A DNA stretch of 64,000 bases, taken from NCBI GenBank assembly GCA_018136815.1, contig CM030932.1:9891124-9955123 (forward strand). The letters are read 5' to 3'. The notes under the pieces were generated by a model that was not told the DNA's origin, ran no database searches, and worked only from the letters and a program-made list of their open reading frames with translations. Made by a program: the position numbers and the translations under genes. Of the stretch, positions 41,464 through 51,010 are shown piece by piece; within the stretch, counting starts at the first letter, position 1; each line of letters opens with the position of its first letter. Source of the stretch: Isochrysis galbana (Eukaryota; Haptophyta; Isochrysidales; Isochrysidaceae).

Positions 41464-41736
41464 TTATCTGAACGAAGTTGGGTTCGGGGGACGGTACGTA
41501 GAGCTGTTCCTAGGCGGTGGGACACGCATCTCGGTGCGTCTCAACTGCTCGTCACACGCAATCACGCCGCGCCTCGAGGAGTAGTCGAAAACTCCCTCAC
41601 CGAGAATGTTCGGTAAGGGAAATTCTGGGGCTACAGAAGTGGATGCTTTGAAGGACTTGTCACCGAAGTCAGCACGCGGCGGTTGGATGATGACTTCCGC
41701 CCGACCTTCCATTCCATATGGTTGGGGAGGAAGCAT
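41464..41736 (-). other. Small unknown viral-remnant ORF
   Basis: About 90 residues with Pro/Arg-rich segments. No family recognised. Confidence 0.3.
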
Positions 41737-41767
41737 TGGTCCTTTTCCTTGTTAGCAAACAAATTTT

Positions 41768-42439
41768 TTACGAATGATGCATAGCACGTAGCTGCTCCTC
41801 CATGGTCATGACAGCTTGCACAAGTTCTTCAGTCTGAATCTCTGCGGGTATCTTAGGGTTCCTCCCCACAGTCGTTAAGTACGCACTCTTGTACGTGCCC
41901 AACAGTCTCTCCCTAGACATGCTTTCGAGCTGCGATATACGTTTTCTCTCCTGCTTCTCAGTGAGTCTTGGAGTGGTTCGCAATTTGTCCATCGAAGAGG
42001 ACGATGCAGACGATAGCCCTTCAGACCTACGCCTTCTGGACGGCGGAGGCGGTGTGGACGGAGTCTCGGGCTCAGAAGTCTTTTCTACAACAGCTTCAGG
42101 CGCTGCCGACTCGTCCTCTAACGTCTCCTCCTCCTCTCCCTCATCCTCCTCGACCTCCTCGCCCTCAGCAGTCAGTATTTTGATAGCCTGTCGTATGATA
42201 GTGAGCATTTCAGCATCGCTCGCAATTCCTCGCCCCAAGAACTCCTGCGCAAGATTAGTGCGGAGAGCCCTACGACCATTACAAGTAGACATTGGGTTGT
42301 GGGAAAGAATTGGAGTGATCTCGTCACGAGTTTTGTCACAATACCGTCGAACACTATCATCACCAAGTGCGCCTTGCCGCATGGTTGTGCCACGGTTTTC
42401 CATAATGCTACACATTTTTTCATAGAGGGCGGTACACAT
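41768..42439 (-). CDS. Unknown viral-remnant protein with acidic linker
   Basis: 223 residues: a helical N-terminal part (about 1-95), an acidic Glu-rich linker (VEEDEGEEEETLEDE) and a basic C-terminal helical domain (EKQERKRISQLESMSRERLL). A structural or DNA-associated role in the virus is possible; family not recognised. Confidence 0.45.
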   Translation of the reverse strand: MCTALYEKMCSIMENRGTTMRQGALGDDSVRRYCDKTRDEITPILSHNPMSTCNGRRALRTNLAQEFLGRGIASDAEMLTIIRQAIKILTAEGEEVEEDEGEEEETLEDESAAPEAVVEKTSEPETPSTPPPPSRRRRSEGLSSASSSSMDKLRTTPRLTEKQERKRISQLESMSRERLLGTYKSAYLTTVGRNPKIPAEIQTEELVQAVMTMEEQLRAMHHS

Positions 42440-42760
42440 TGCCGCTCAGCTTGGGGTCCACCTTGCTCGGCGCTCGCCCAAATCCTAGAGTCGGTACTGC
42501 ATGATTGATCACGAGCTCGACATGTAACACGGCGGACCACGAGACGGTCAACGCACTGATGTTTTGGATAGGCTCATTCCTATGGTCCGTGATTCGTAGC
42601 TCGAGCGATTGGACTGCTGTACTGTTCGTGAACGAGCTCTCATTCTTGACGCGAGCGTGGTAGGAGTAAGGATTGATCCCACCCACAAATGGTATTGCTG
42701 CGAGGACATCCGACTGAATGAGCTCGTCGTCGTTCGGATCGACATTTGCCGTGCTAAGCT
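42420..42760 (-). pseudogene. Minor-capsid-like fragment of the viral remnant
   Basis: Encodes DVLAAIPFVGGINPYSYHA, then QSLELRITDHRNEPIQNIS and a TVSWSAVLHVEL strand. The order of an AxIP motif, a beta strand with ITD-x4-P, and a W-bearing strand resembles C-terminal parts of minor capsid/penton-like proteins in Polinton-like viruses and virophages. Confidence 0.45.
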
Positions 42761-42778
42761 CCTTGCTCTCGAGGTTGT

Positions 42779-43351
42779 TTGTCGCCCGGTCGCGTTGGGA
42801 AATCTTTGGCTACCGGTGCGGGAGGACTCGTGGCTGGGGCGGGGGCCGGCGCTCTAACGGGAGTCGTTCTCGATGGCTATGGCGTCAAAGACGAAAACGT
42901 CAAAACGGTGGCGGGCGGCGCTGTGGGCGGCCTCGCTCAGGAAGCGCTATTCGGAGCCGCCGGAGTGGGGACTGTGGCGGAGGGAGCGGCCGCACTCGGC
43001 GCTGGAGCAGCTGGCGGTCTAGGATTCGTTGGTGGTTATGAGGGCGCCAAGGCTCTGGGCGCTAGCGATGGCGTGGCCACTGTGACGGGCGTTGTTAGCG
43101 GCACAGCCCTGCAAGCAGCTGCCGCCGAATCAATCGGGATAGCTACAGAGGCGGCTGTGGGCGCAGCTGCAGGCGCGCTGGAGGCTGGGGCTGCGGCGCT
43201 CGGTCTCGAAGGAGTTGCCGCTGGTCTTGGTGCGTTTGCCGCAGCCGATTTCTGGAATCCGCTCGGATGGATCGCCGGCGCCTTGGCGGTGAGTGCGGTC
43301 ATCGCTGGAGGCGTGATAAGCGCCGTGGAAGCTGGCCGTAAAGATGACTAG
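42779..43351 (+). CDS. Gly/Ala-rich hydrophobic protein of the viral remnant
   Basis: About 190 residues, over half Gly, Ala and Val, with repeated GAGAGAL and AAVGAAAGAL runs and an IAGALAVSAVIAGG segment near the end. Such hydrophobic Gly/Ala proteins in Polinton-like viruses are thought to act on membranes. It is the only gene of the cluster on the plus strand. Confidence 0.5.
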   Translation: MSPGRVGKSLATGAGGLVAGAGAGALTGVVLDGYGVKDENVKTVAGGAVGGLAQEALFGAAGVGTVAEGAAALGAGAAGGLGFVGGYEGAKALGASDGVATVTGVVSGTALQAAAAESIGIATEAAVGAAAGALEAGAAALGLEGVAAGLGAFAAADFWNPLGWIAGALAVSAVIAGGVISAVEAGRKDD

Positions 43352-43638
43352 ACGACACGGACGTCCTCCTCAATGATTCGTGCCGCGTGAGCAGCATTTC
43401 GTTTTAGGCTAGTGTACGGTCCCCACAGGATCCATCGGCTCCAAAAGCCGGCGGTCTCTGGGTCTCTCCAATTCTCATTCTTGCGGTGGCGGTCGATGTA
43501 GCGATTGCGCCTGTCTTCGTCTTTGTGTTGCAAGTAATCGCTGTACCCTTGTGCCCCAAAGCGTACCGTCTTTCCGGTCTTCGTGTTTCGTGCTTCCATC
43601 TTGTGCGTGCCGTCACGGACGGATCGGATCTCCCACAT
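43348..43638 (-). CDS. DUF5754-like small viral protein
   Basis: 96 residues. The pattern FGAQGYSDYLQHKDEDRRNR, then YIDRHRKNENW and TAGFWSRWILWG-x-SL matches the family I know as DUF5754 from phycodnaviruses and mimivirus-group viruses (FG-x-GYSDYxxHKD...YIxRH...TAGFxSRxILW). Function unknown. Frame intact. Confidence 0.65.
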   Translation of the reverse strand: MWEIRSVRDGTHKMEARNTKTGKTVRFGAQGYSDYLQHKDEDRRNRYIDRHRKNENWRDPETAGFWSRWILWGPYTSLKRNAAHAARIIEEDVRVV

Positions 43639-43703
43639 TTTTGGTTCTTACAATCCTGTGGGTCAAAAAAATTCTTTTTTTCATTTTCCGGATTTTTACG
43701 AAT

Positions 43704-44360
43704 CTACAAGAACTCAAAGTCATCCTCATCACCATCCCCACCACCCTCACACCATGGGAACACGAGCACGCTCTTCGCGTACAGCGTCATGCCAAAGCCT
43801 CGATTCATGAGCCACAAACCCGGAGAGCCGAGCTTGACAAAGCACTTCGAACCCCTTTGGATGCTGTCGTATGTGGCGAGTGTCTTGATGTTCTCGCCTA
43901 GCTGTCCCACTTCGTGCTCGAAAACCTTCGTTGCACCCTTCTCGCCGACATTAATCTTTACGCGCGCAACCCATATATTTTGCTTGTCGTTGAAACGCAA
44001 GATAGGGGTGTACGCCTCCTTCACACTCTCTTCGTCCATAGACCGACCAAACCATTCGAGGGATCTAGTCACGCCCTCACGAATGTTCCGTTCGTCGAGC
44101 TCACTCAACAGTTTCCATGTGTCACTTCCATGAGGAACAACTAGATCCAACGTCCACATCGTTTTCGTCGGCTCATTTGGTGGCGGGGCCGGCTTGTACA
44201 GGACGGTGTGTGCATCGTCGGGAGTGCTGCCTAGCTGGAGATTGAGAGTCTCTCCTTTCTCATTGACCCTAACAGTGACGCTCTTCGGAGATACGGACGT
44301 CTTCCCTTTGACCAAAGCGGCGTACGAAATCTCGGTGAGGGAGATGTTGGTGAATGGCAT
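43704..44360 (-). CDS. DUF5871-like viral protein
   Basis: 218 residues. Motifs: LSELDERNIREGVTRSLEWF, then YTPILRF, ARVKINV and a C-terminal SPGLWLMNRGFGMTLYAKSV. This order (LDE-x-I, a WF, a YxPIxR, a GxWxMNxxFG-x-xWxxKxV) agrees with the DUF5871 family of algal large DNA viruses and Polinton-like viruses, sometimes discussed as a single-strand DNA-binding candidate. The acidic tail (CEGGGDGDEDDFEFL) also fits a DNA-mimic or SSB-type tail. Frame looks whole. Confidence 0.6.
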   Translation of the reverse strand: MPFTNISLTEISYAALVKGKTSVSPKSVTVRVNEKGETLNLQLGSTPDDAHTVLYKPAPPPNEPTKTMWTLDLVVPHGSDTWKLLSELDERNIREGVTRSLEWFGRSMDEESVKEAYTPILRFNDKQNIWVARVKINVGEKGATKVFEHEVGQLGENIKTLATYDSIQRGSKCFVKLGSPGLWLMNRGFGMTLYAKSVLVFPWCEGGGDGDEDDFEFL

Positions 44361-44450
44361 GGGGTGAGGGTGGGGTGGTGGGGTGGGTGTTATCTAGTGT
44401 CACAGAAAAAAATTTCCCGATGCGCGAGTTACAAATTTTTTATTTCCTCA

Positions 44451-44786
44451 TCAGCACCTAACCAAATGCACATTGTTCGATAACATTCTGTCCAGCACTG
44501 CCTCTTTGGAACTCAAATGTTTGCATCGGCGCATCGAACGATCGAGCCGATATTCGAAGCTTAAGGCCTCTCTCTCATTCACGAATCCAGTCACATATGT
44601 GTGGACATGCCATGAACAACCTGTGTTCGTTTTGATCTTCGTGGTGTATCGGGCTCCTCCACTTATCTCACAGTTGTGCTGGCGTAGGCGACGATTGAGA
44701 TCTGTCGTGCTGCCTACATATGAAAGGCTCCCCACTACTGTGCCACCAACCGCCTCCAACCAGTACACGACCCTTTCGGACCCCAT
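44451..44786 (-). CDS. GIY-YIG nuclease domain protein
   Basis: 111 residues. A GIY-YIG-like start (VYWLEAVGG, then SYVGSTTDLNRRLRQHN) carries the conserved Arg of NRRLRQHN, followed by AxYT and a C-terminal SFEYRLD with the catalytic Glu. This compact single-domain form is common in Polinton-like and giant viruses, where it cuts DNA. Frame intact. Confidence 0.8.
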   Translation of the reverse strand: MGSERVVYWLEAVGGTVVGSLSYVGSTTDLNRRLRQHNCEISGGARYTTKIKTNTGCSWHVHTYVTGFVNEREALSFEYRLDRSMRRCKHLSSKEAVLDRMLSNNVHLVRC

Positions 44787-44879
44787 ATCACACTAAGCTG
44801 GACTGGACAGGGAATATAGCCCTCATTTGTACCCCACGACCCCCACTCAGCTTGTGGTGACCCACCCCTTCGTGACCGA

Positions 44880-45290
44880 CCTGCCACCATTCGTGAACGG
44901 TCTGCCACCCCACCCCCGGCTGCGTGCGGCTGCGTGCGCCTGTGTCAGCCCACCTGCGACCACCTGCACCCACACGCGCGCATCTGCACACACACGCGCT
45001 GGCGCCTTCCTCGATCACCACACAGCTGCGCTGCGTCGAGCCAGCTGCGCTGCGTCGAGCCATGAAGCAACAAAGTAGCAGGACGGGGCGGGCGGGCGGA
45101 TGCGTGCCGCTGTGACAGGACACATGCGACCACCTGCAGGCACACGCACGCATCTGCACACACACACACACACACACACGCTCGCACCTTCCTCGAGACC
45201 CACACAGCTGCGATGAGTACACCTAACTGCGCTGCGTCGCTGGAAGGATGCATGAAACTAAGGGTAGCTCGACGGGGCGGGCGGGCGGTA
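44880..45290. repeat. Imperfect duplicated segment with CACA tract
   Basis: Two copies (about 44945-45090 and 45125-45290) share a CGACCACCTGCA-x-GCACACGC start, CTTCCTCGA, and a GGACGGGGCGGGCGGGCGG end. The second has a (CA)n tract at 45157-45180. An internal CAGCTGCGCTGCGTCGAGC unit is doubled. Confidence 0.7.
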
Positions 45291-45317
45291 AGGACGCTGC
45301 AGCACCCTACTCCCACC

Positions 45318-45846
45318 AAAGGGGATGCTGTTTGGGCTCCACTCTTAGGATCCGAGTCGCTACGCGCCTCGAATCGTCGGGCCTGCGGCCCTCCCCATGG
45401 GGATGCTCAACCCCTCTGTAGGTCATAAAGGGGATGCTGTTTGGGCTCCACTCTTAGGATCCGAGTCGCTACGCGCCTCGAATCGTCGGGCCTGCGGCCC
45501 TCCCATGGGATGCTCAACCCCTCTGTAGGTCATAAAGGGGATGCTGTTTGGGCTCCACTCTTAGGATCCGAGTCGCTACGCGCCTCGAATCGTCGGGCCT
45601 GCGGCCCTCCCATGGGATGCTCAACCCCTCTGTAGGTCATAAAGGGGATGCTGTTTGGGCTCCACTCTTAGGATCCGAGTCGCTACGCGCCTCGACTCGT
45701 CGGGCCTGCGGCCCTCCCCATGGGGATGCTCAACCCCTCTGTAGGTCATAAAGGGGATGCTGTTTGGGCTCCACTCTTAGGATCCGAGTCGCTACGCGCC
45801 TCGAATCGTCGGGCCTGCGGCCCTCCCCCATGGGGATGCTCAACTC
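45318..45846. repeat. Five-unit tandem repeat, 107-109 bp
   Basis: Units start at 45318, 45427, 45534, 45641 and 45750 with almost no divergence (AAAGGGGATGCTGTTTGGGC). The 2-bp length difference lies in the CCCATGGG/CCCCATGGGG palindrome of each unit. Recently expanded; short ORFs inside are incidental. Confidence 0.95.
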
Positions 45847-45904
45847 CCTCCACAGCCCATTTTTCTGCCCCAGTGAGTTAGTGTGGATTTCAGCCCGGGT
45901 TCCC

Positions 45905-46780
45905 TATTCATCAGCGACGTCGACATGATCCTGCCTCCCTCGCCTCCCTCCCCACCAGGCACAAAAGCAGGGAACAGGGAGAGCCCTGTTCCCTGCAGAC
46001 CAGCAGAGCCAGTCCCTGGCTCTGCCGCCTGCTCCGACTGGCTTGCCAGTACAACAAGGACTCCCCATGATGGGTGGCAGCTTTGCTGCCACCCCCATGG
46101 TTTGCAACTCCTACCACCAGTGCACCCCTCGTGGGCGGGCACTTCACACAACAAACAATACTAGGGGCCTTTGCGGCTTCCAATCCCTCCAACAGCAGTG
46201 CACAGAAGTCCTACGCTGAGGCGGCCGGCCCCAAAGGGAAACTCCCTCAAGAAACAAGGCAAGCTTCACCTCAACTAGCCAAGCATAACCCGCCGCCCTC
46301 GCGCAAGCGGGCGGATCCACAATCGGAACCAAATCCGCCTCAAAACAACACCACACAATTTGCCTCACCCCCTCATGATGATGAGGAGGAACCGGACGAC
46401 ACCCCTTTCTTCATACAGCTAGCGCAGCTAGCTGAAGACAAGAAGCACATCAAAAGCGAGGATGTAGCAACCTACATGAAGTACCTTCTCTCCAAGCTCG
46501 AAGGCTTGGACGCCACCCCGGATGGGATGGACAAAGGACGCAAAGGTCCATGGATTTTTCACGTCGATGAGGACGCTCACGATCAGTTCAAAGCCGCCTA
46601 TGGCGACAAACTTCAAGCGGCCCTCTCGGGTGTCTCTCACGAATTCGCGGTTACATACGGCGCTCTAGCCGACTCGGCTCCGCGCAAGTCTAGCGCCATC
46701 CGGTCCTCCCTGAAGGAGGTGGCGACCTACATCGTATTTCGCATTTTCGACCCGGTGAAAGCCTACTAGACGAAAACTCG
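45905..46780 (+). mobile_element. LINE ORF1 copy, 5' end missing
   Basis: Starts in the SDVDMILPPSP block of ORF1 without the hairpin and reads to the FDPVKAY block (one 231-codon frame from 46074). The copy ends near 46780, so ORF2 is missing. The conserved core DGMDKGRKGPWIFHVDEDA and LADSAPRKSSAIRSSLKEV is intact and nearly identical to the 34-kb copy. Confidence 0.8.
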
Positions 46781-47420
46781 ACACCTGCGTCGTCTAGATA
46801 CTCAAGGTACCAAGGGCGCGTAACCTACACGCTAAACGTACCGGGGTCGCGTCACCTACATCATCTGCAATTAACATACCCCACGTATTGTGCGACACCT
46901 CCACCGCACTTGTAATGAACAGGCGGGAGAGTGACGAGTGACGAATGGCGAATGGCGACGGAAGGCACGAGGAGGGAGAATTGAAAGAAGGGACCCGGCA
47001 AAAACTCTTTGCACAGGAAGGAGAATTGAAAGAAGGGACCCGGCAAAAACTCTTTGCGGTCTTTGAAAAATAGTCCGATCCTTCATTGACTATTTCATGT
47101 CCGAATACTATTATGAATTACTACTTCTACCGTGGTGACTGTTTGATCTTTCATGATAGCTGGCCACTAGCACTAGCTTCTACACTCTAGACCCAAATAG
47201 TGGCCATACCTGTAGCCTGCGACCCCTAGGCATAGCAGATGACCTATGAGTCTCATGCACCATCGGCCACCTTCAACCTAGATGCAGTAGCGCTGCCGTT
47301 CTTCATCCCGACCATTCTGCTGTGCAACTCCATGGCCATGCTGTTTCAACATGAAGACATCTTGGACGCTCGACATGTTCTCGTAAGACGCGAGGATCCC
47401 ATGTGGGATGCAGAGCGAGC
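46781..47420. other. Intergenic stretch with a 46-bp tandem duplication
   Basis: The sequence GAATTGAAAGAAGGGACCCG-GCAAAAACTCTTTGC occurs twice in tandem (about 46976-47058). Otherwise no feature. It includes the 3' region of psbU (minus strand). Confidence 0.5.
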
Positions 47421-47888
47421 TCATGTGGACTGGCGCGCATTAATGCGCTCGTTGAACATACGCCCTGGCGGCAGCGCAACCAGCTCACTCGCGTATTTGG
47501 CGAAGAGACGCTTGTCGTTCTCATTTGCGCCTGGGATCTTTGCTAGGTCTCTTACGCTCTGGTACGGCCCGTGGCTGGCGATGAGGCCCGCAGCGTGCGG
47601 ATACATGCCAGGCAGGCGCTTGTAGTCCGTTACAAGCGCATTGTTCACGTCAATCTTGCCAGGCATCGCCAACTGCGATGGAGGGACTTCATTGTCGGGC
47701 AAATCGTTGACGGCGGCTCCGATCCTCGGCTCTCCACCCCTAGCGAGGGCGATGGAGGGCGGGGCGAGAAGCGCGGCGGCGCCGAGCAGCGCAACTCGCC
47801 GGCCTATGCCTTCGACTGCGCGTGGCGCCGGCATCAGCCCAAGCGAGCTGCCGAGCGAGAGGAGGAGGAGGAGGGCGGCAGAGAGCAT
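47421..47888 (-). CDS. psbU: Photosystem II 12-kDa extrinsic protein PsbU
   Basis: 155 residues from the ATG at 47888. The leader is bipartite, as expected for a nuclear gene of a red-lineage secondary plastid: a signal peptide (MLSAALLLLLSLGSSLGL), then a transit segment, then a lumenal-targeting part with twin Arg (GRRVALLGAAALLAPPS). The mature protein starts after ALA near residue 50 and keeps the PsbU fold: KIDVNNALVTDYKRLPG, MYPHAAGLIASHGPY, DLAKIPG and a tail EL-x-PPGRMFNERINAR. PsbU caps the lumenal side of PSII and stabilises the Mn cluster and chloride environment. It occurs in cyanobacteria and red-lineage plastids, not in green algae, which is the best lineage marker in this window. 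Confidence 0.93.
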   Translation of the reverse strand: MLSAALLLLLSLGSSLGLMPAPRAVEGIGRRVALLGAAALLAPPSIALARGGEPRIGAAVNDLPDNEVPPSQLAMPGKIDVNNALVTDYKRLPGMYPHAAGLIASHGPYQSVRDLAKIPGANENDKRLFAKYASELVALPPGRMFNERINARQST

Positions 47889-48150
47889 TCGTGAGGAGAG
47901 GGGCGGGGCGTCCGTCCAGGCTCTCTCTCTCTCTAACTCTCTCTCTCTCTCTCCCTCACTTTCTTTATTCATATTCTTGGGGTCCTATCTCTCTCTCTCC
48001 CTCCCTCTCTCTCTCTCTCCCCCCCCCCCCCCCCTCTCTCTCTCATCTCTCTCCCTCTCTCTCTCAATCTCGCTGCCCTCCTTGATTGTACTCCCCCCCC
48101 CCCCCCCCCCCCCACCCACACACACACACACAGAGGTCTCCTCAAGGTGG
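47889..48150. repeat. CT/poly-C tract upstream of psbU
   Basis: (CT)n with two poly-C runs (48017-48034, 48090-48112) and a (CA)n end. Leader/promoter side of psbU; no motif is evident. Confidence 0.75.
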
Positions 48151-48262
48151 TTGTTTGACTCTGACCTCTGTGCGAGGGCGTTTTGTAGTATACGTGTCAG
48201 ATCTACTCCGAGTGAAGGGAGGGGAACGTACCGTTGTCACCATCGTCGTTGTGTGAGCGCGC

Positions 48263-48860
48263 TAGCTCAATGATGTTCCCCTTTGGTCTACACGATATTG
48301 CTATCAATCACTGGGCCCCCATGGGTTGGGGCCAAACATGGTACCCCCGCCGAGAGGGGTTCACACCTCTCTCGCACGCGACTGAGCGCACGCTCCCAAG
48401 ATGTCTACACCCAACACAAGGTTGGACCAAAGACAGAAACCGAACAACTCTTCAAGACAATTGAGTTGTTCCAACCACTGACTCCGCTCAAGGGAGCGGA
48501 CATCGGGCCTTATGTTTCGCAGCAAGGCCAACAAGCACTGTCACATCCGACGCGCGGCAGCCGCGTCGAATTCTCGGAAGAATCAGACTTCAAAGCCATC
48601 CCAAAACACTCTCTGGTACACGGTGTTGGGACTCAACAAACTCTGTCATACAAGTGCCACATCTGCCGATCCCATTATGCTTGTCTGCCTGCGGCACAGT
48701 GGTACGTGCGTCCGCATCACTCGCTCACCGCTCACCGCCGAGGGTGTATGGATCGAATCTCATCGTCATCACAAATTTAGCTCAATGATCAATGATGTTC
48801 CCCTTGGTCTACACGATATTGCTATCAATCACTGGGCCCCCATGGGTTGGGGCCAAACAG
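48263..48860 (+). repeat. Element bounded by 75-bp direct repeats
   Basis: Bases 48263-48340 and 48778-48859 are nearly identical (CTACACGATATTGCTATCAA, CACTGGGCCCCCATGGGTTG). The ~440 bp between them hold a C-rich ORF without recognisable domain. Could be a short LTR-like or non-LTR unit, or a simple duplication. Confidence 0.5.
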
Positions 48861-49130
48861 TGGTAGTCTGAAGAAATGCCCCCCCCCCCCGGTATGGGAG
48901 GTGGGGGGGGGGGTGGACATCGGCAAAGGGCATCGCTCCCGCGAGCGATGGTGGCGGTCGCAGGGCCCTCTCGGGCCACTGGAGCCTGCGGGACTTGCCA
49001 GCCATAAATTTAAATTTTTAACAAATTTTTATGGGTCGCGGCGCGGCAAAGGAACGGGACTAGCGCGCACACAAGACAGGACTCCCTGCCGCGGCGAGCG
49101 CAAGCACCCTTCCCCCTTATGCCACCCAGC
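48861..49130. other. Spacer, no gene recognised
   Basis: Contains short C and G runs at 48880-48915 and an AT-rich patch (AAATTTAAATTTTTAAC) at 49007-49030. Confidence 0.4.
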
Positions 49131-50143
49131 TCTTCACTAGCTTACTACCTGCGCTAGCCGGAGCACCCCTCCCTCCACACTCAGACAGCCCCCCACGCCA
49201 GGATCCTGTTCTGGTCTCGCAGGCAAGGGGGCCTAATGGGAGGGTGAGGAGCAACTCCTCGAAGAGGAGCTTTGGGGAAGGAGATGTTTGAGTGGAGGCG
49301 CTATACCCTTGCGCTAGGCATGGGCAGCGACGCCGCCTCAAGACATGTCCTCCCTCTGGTCTTGAGTCGAAATTTTTGGTGTTTGAAACCGAGGGCGAGG
49401 GGGTTTGTGCTTCTTGGGTTGATTGTAGTGGGATGAGGGAGTGGGAGATGGAGTGAAGTGTTGAAAGAGGGCCCAAGGCAGGGCACTGAGTTGTAGGTAC
49501 TTGTGGCCCACAAGCGTGGGGTGAAAACGGGAAGTGTATCAACATGTGACTTGAATTGAAATTTTTGGTGCTTTGAACAGAGGGCGGGGGGTTTGTGCTG
49601 TTTGGGTTGGTTGAAGTGTGAAGGGGGAGTGGGAGAGGGAGTCTAGTGTTGAAAGGGTGCCCAAGGCAGGGCACTGAGCGATTGGTACTAGTGGCCCACA
49701 AGAGTGGGGTGAAGACGAGAATTCTGTCAACAAGTTGGAAAACAGAGGCATGGGGTGCTCTCCGTATGGGGTTGATGGTTGTGAAGTGCCCTCCCATGTT
49801 GGGTGCACTGATGGTAGAGGTTTCCACCATGGGGAGGGCAGCTGAGCTACCCTCCCACATGAGGTGCTCTTGGGGTGGAGAGGTTTCCCACTGTAGGAGG
49901 GGGTCTCAAAGACCCCCTGCATGATGCGCAGAGCCATGGTGGCAACCTGTTCGGTGCCAGTGCTCGCCACCCCGCGCGCTTGCGCGGGTGTGGTTTGGAT
50001 GGGTTGGATGGGCTCTGAGAGGGCTTTCTGACGAGCCGCCTCGGGCGGCGTGGGGCGTCCCAGGTGGGGCGCGGTGGCGAGGGTCGCCTGGGGCTCGGGA
50101 GCGGTCGCGGCACGCTCCATAGTTCAAACTATAACAATAGTTT
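49130..50143 (-). mobile_element. LINE 5' end with variant ORF1, internally duplicated
   Basis: Starts on the minus strand with AAACTATTGTTATAGTTTG (50143-50125) and the start codon at 50120. ORF1 begins MERAATAPEPQATLATAPHL and diverges from the main family. A unit of about 187 bp (reading CGPLVPIAQCPALGTLSTLD and CGPQVPTTQCPALGPLSTLH) occurs twice in tandem at 49345-49530 and 49540-49715. No ORF2. Confidence 0.7.
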
Positions 50144-50240
50144 GGGGACTTGCCAGCCATAGCGCAGGCGGTCGGGAGGCGGGAGGGCGGCGAGGAGGGC
50201 GAGGCAGGCGGCAGGCGGTGCTTTTTTAGGTCTTGGCCTT

Positions 50241-50470
50241 GGCAACTATAACTATCAGTAAACTGATAGACATGGAGCGCGCGCCGCTCCCCTCCCCTCC
50301 TGCCGCCTCCACCGCCGCGACGGACGATCGGGTCAAGCCCGACGCCTCGCACTCGAAGCGCCCGCGAGCGGGCGCCCCCCCGACCCAGGTACGCACGAGA
50401 CTCGTCCCGTGCCGACCCCGGACAGCCGGCAGCCGGACAGCCGAGCACCAGCAAGGCTCGTCGTGACGGC
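50241..50470 (+). mobile_element. LINE 5'-end fragment, third hairpin type
   Basis: The stem CTATCAG-TAAA-CTGATAG (50252-50269) sits just before ATG 50272 (MERAPLPSPPAASTAATD). Similarity fades by about codon 65. Confidence 0.75.
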
Positions 50471-50527
50471 AGGGGGCTGGGGATGAGTAGCGCATGCAAC
50501 CTGAGGACTCCGGTCACGCCGCCTTGG

Positions 50528-51010
50528 TCACAGACTGACAACCATGTGCACCACCGCTTCCGCTTCCTCGCCGAGCCAAGGATGTCTCAAACGAAGGGAG
50601 GAGGCCTCCAGCCGACGGGGAACTCCACTGCGGGCTACCCAGAAGCCCACGCGATGATACAACGAGACGGGCCCCGACTCGAGCAACGTCCACAACCACA
50701 GGCGCCGCATCCCTAGCTCACGAGCGACACGCATCGCTTCCCGTAGCAAAGCCCTCCCAACGCCTTGACCGCGCCAATCGGGGGTCACCCAAAAGTCGCA
50801 CAGCTCGTCCGAGCGCCCACCCGACAGCGGGTTCACGCGCACCAAGCCCTTCGTCGAAGCAACGGCGAACGCTACTTTCGCGGGGCGCGAGTAAGACGGT
50901 GGGATATCGGCGCTCCAGTGCGAAAAGGGCACCACGTGCATCCATCGTCGCCCCAAGAGGCGCCTACCTGTCCTAACCCGAATTTTATTGCGAGGGGGGA
51001 CGACCCGCAT
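50528..51010 (-). CDS. GNAT-family N-acetyltransferase
   Basis: 160 residues from ATG 51010. The acetyl-CoA-binding motif A is clear: DFWVTPDWRGQGVGRALLRE (Q/R-x2-G-x-G/A), followed by the RRLWLWTLLESGPVSLYHRV-type helix-strand and a GFW end. No fused domain; likely acetyltransferase of a small molecule or protein. It lies amid repeats: its two ends recur, rearranged, at 4.6-4.8 kb, and a 20-bp perfect hairpin lies just upstream (51038-51100). A mobile or amplified gene is suspected. Confidence 0.8.
   Translation of the reverse strand: MRVVPPRNKIRVRTGRRLLGRRWMHVVPFSHWSADIPPSYSRPAKVAFAVASTKGLVRVNPLSGGRSDELCDFWVTPDWRGQGVGRALLREAMRVARELGMRRLWLWTLLESGPVSLYHRVGFWVARSGVPRRLEASSLRLRHPWLGEEAEAVVHMVVSL

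Larger units (their letters stand above)
40850..44800. mobile_element. Polinton-like-virus remnant
   Basis: A cluster of virus-type genes, mostly on the minus strand, with AT-rich spacers. Parts from right to left: a GIY-YIG nuclease (44451-44786), a DUF5871-like protein (43704-44360), a DUF5754-like protein (43348-43638), a Gly/Ala-rich membrane-active protein (42779-43351, +), a minor-capsid-like piece (42420-42760), an acidic-linker protein (41768-42439), a small ORF (41464-41736) and a capsid-like piece (40916-41341). No DNA polymerase, integrase, packaging ATPase or terminal inverted repeat was found, so it is incomplete and broken, with a few breaks and rearrangements. The ORFs that remain open suggest a fairly young insertion. 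Confidence 0.7.
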
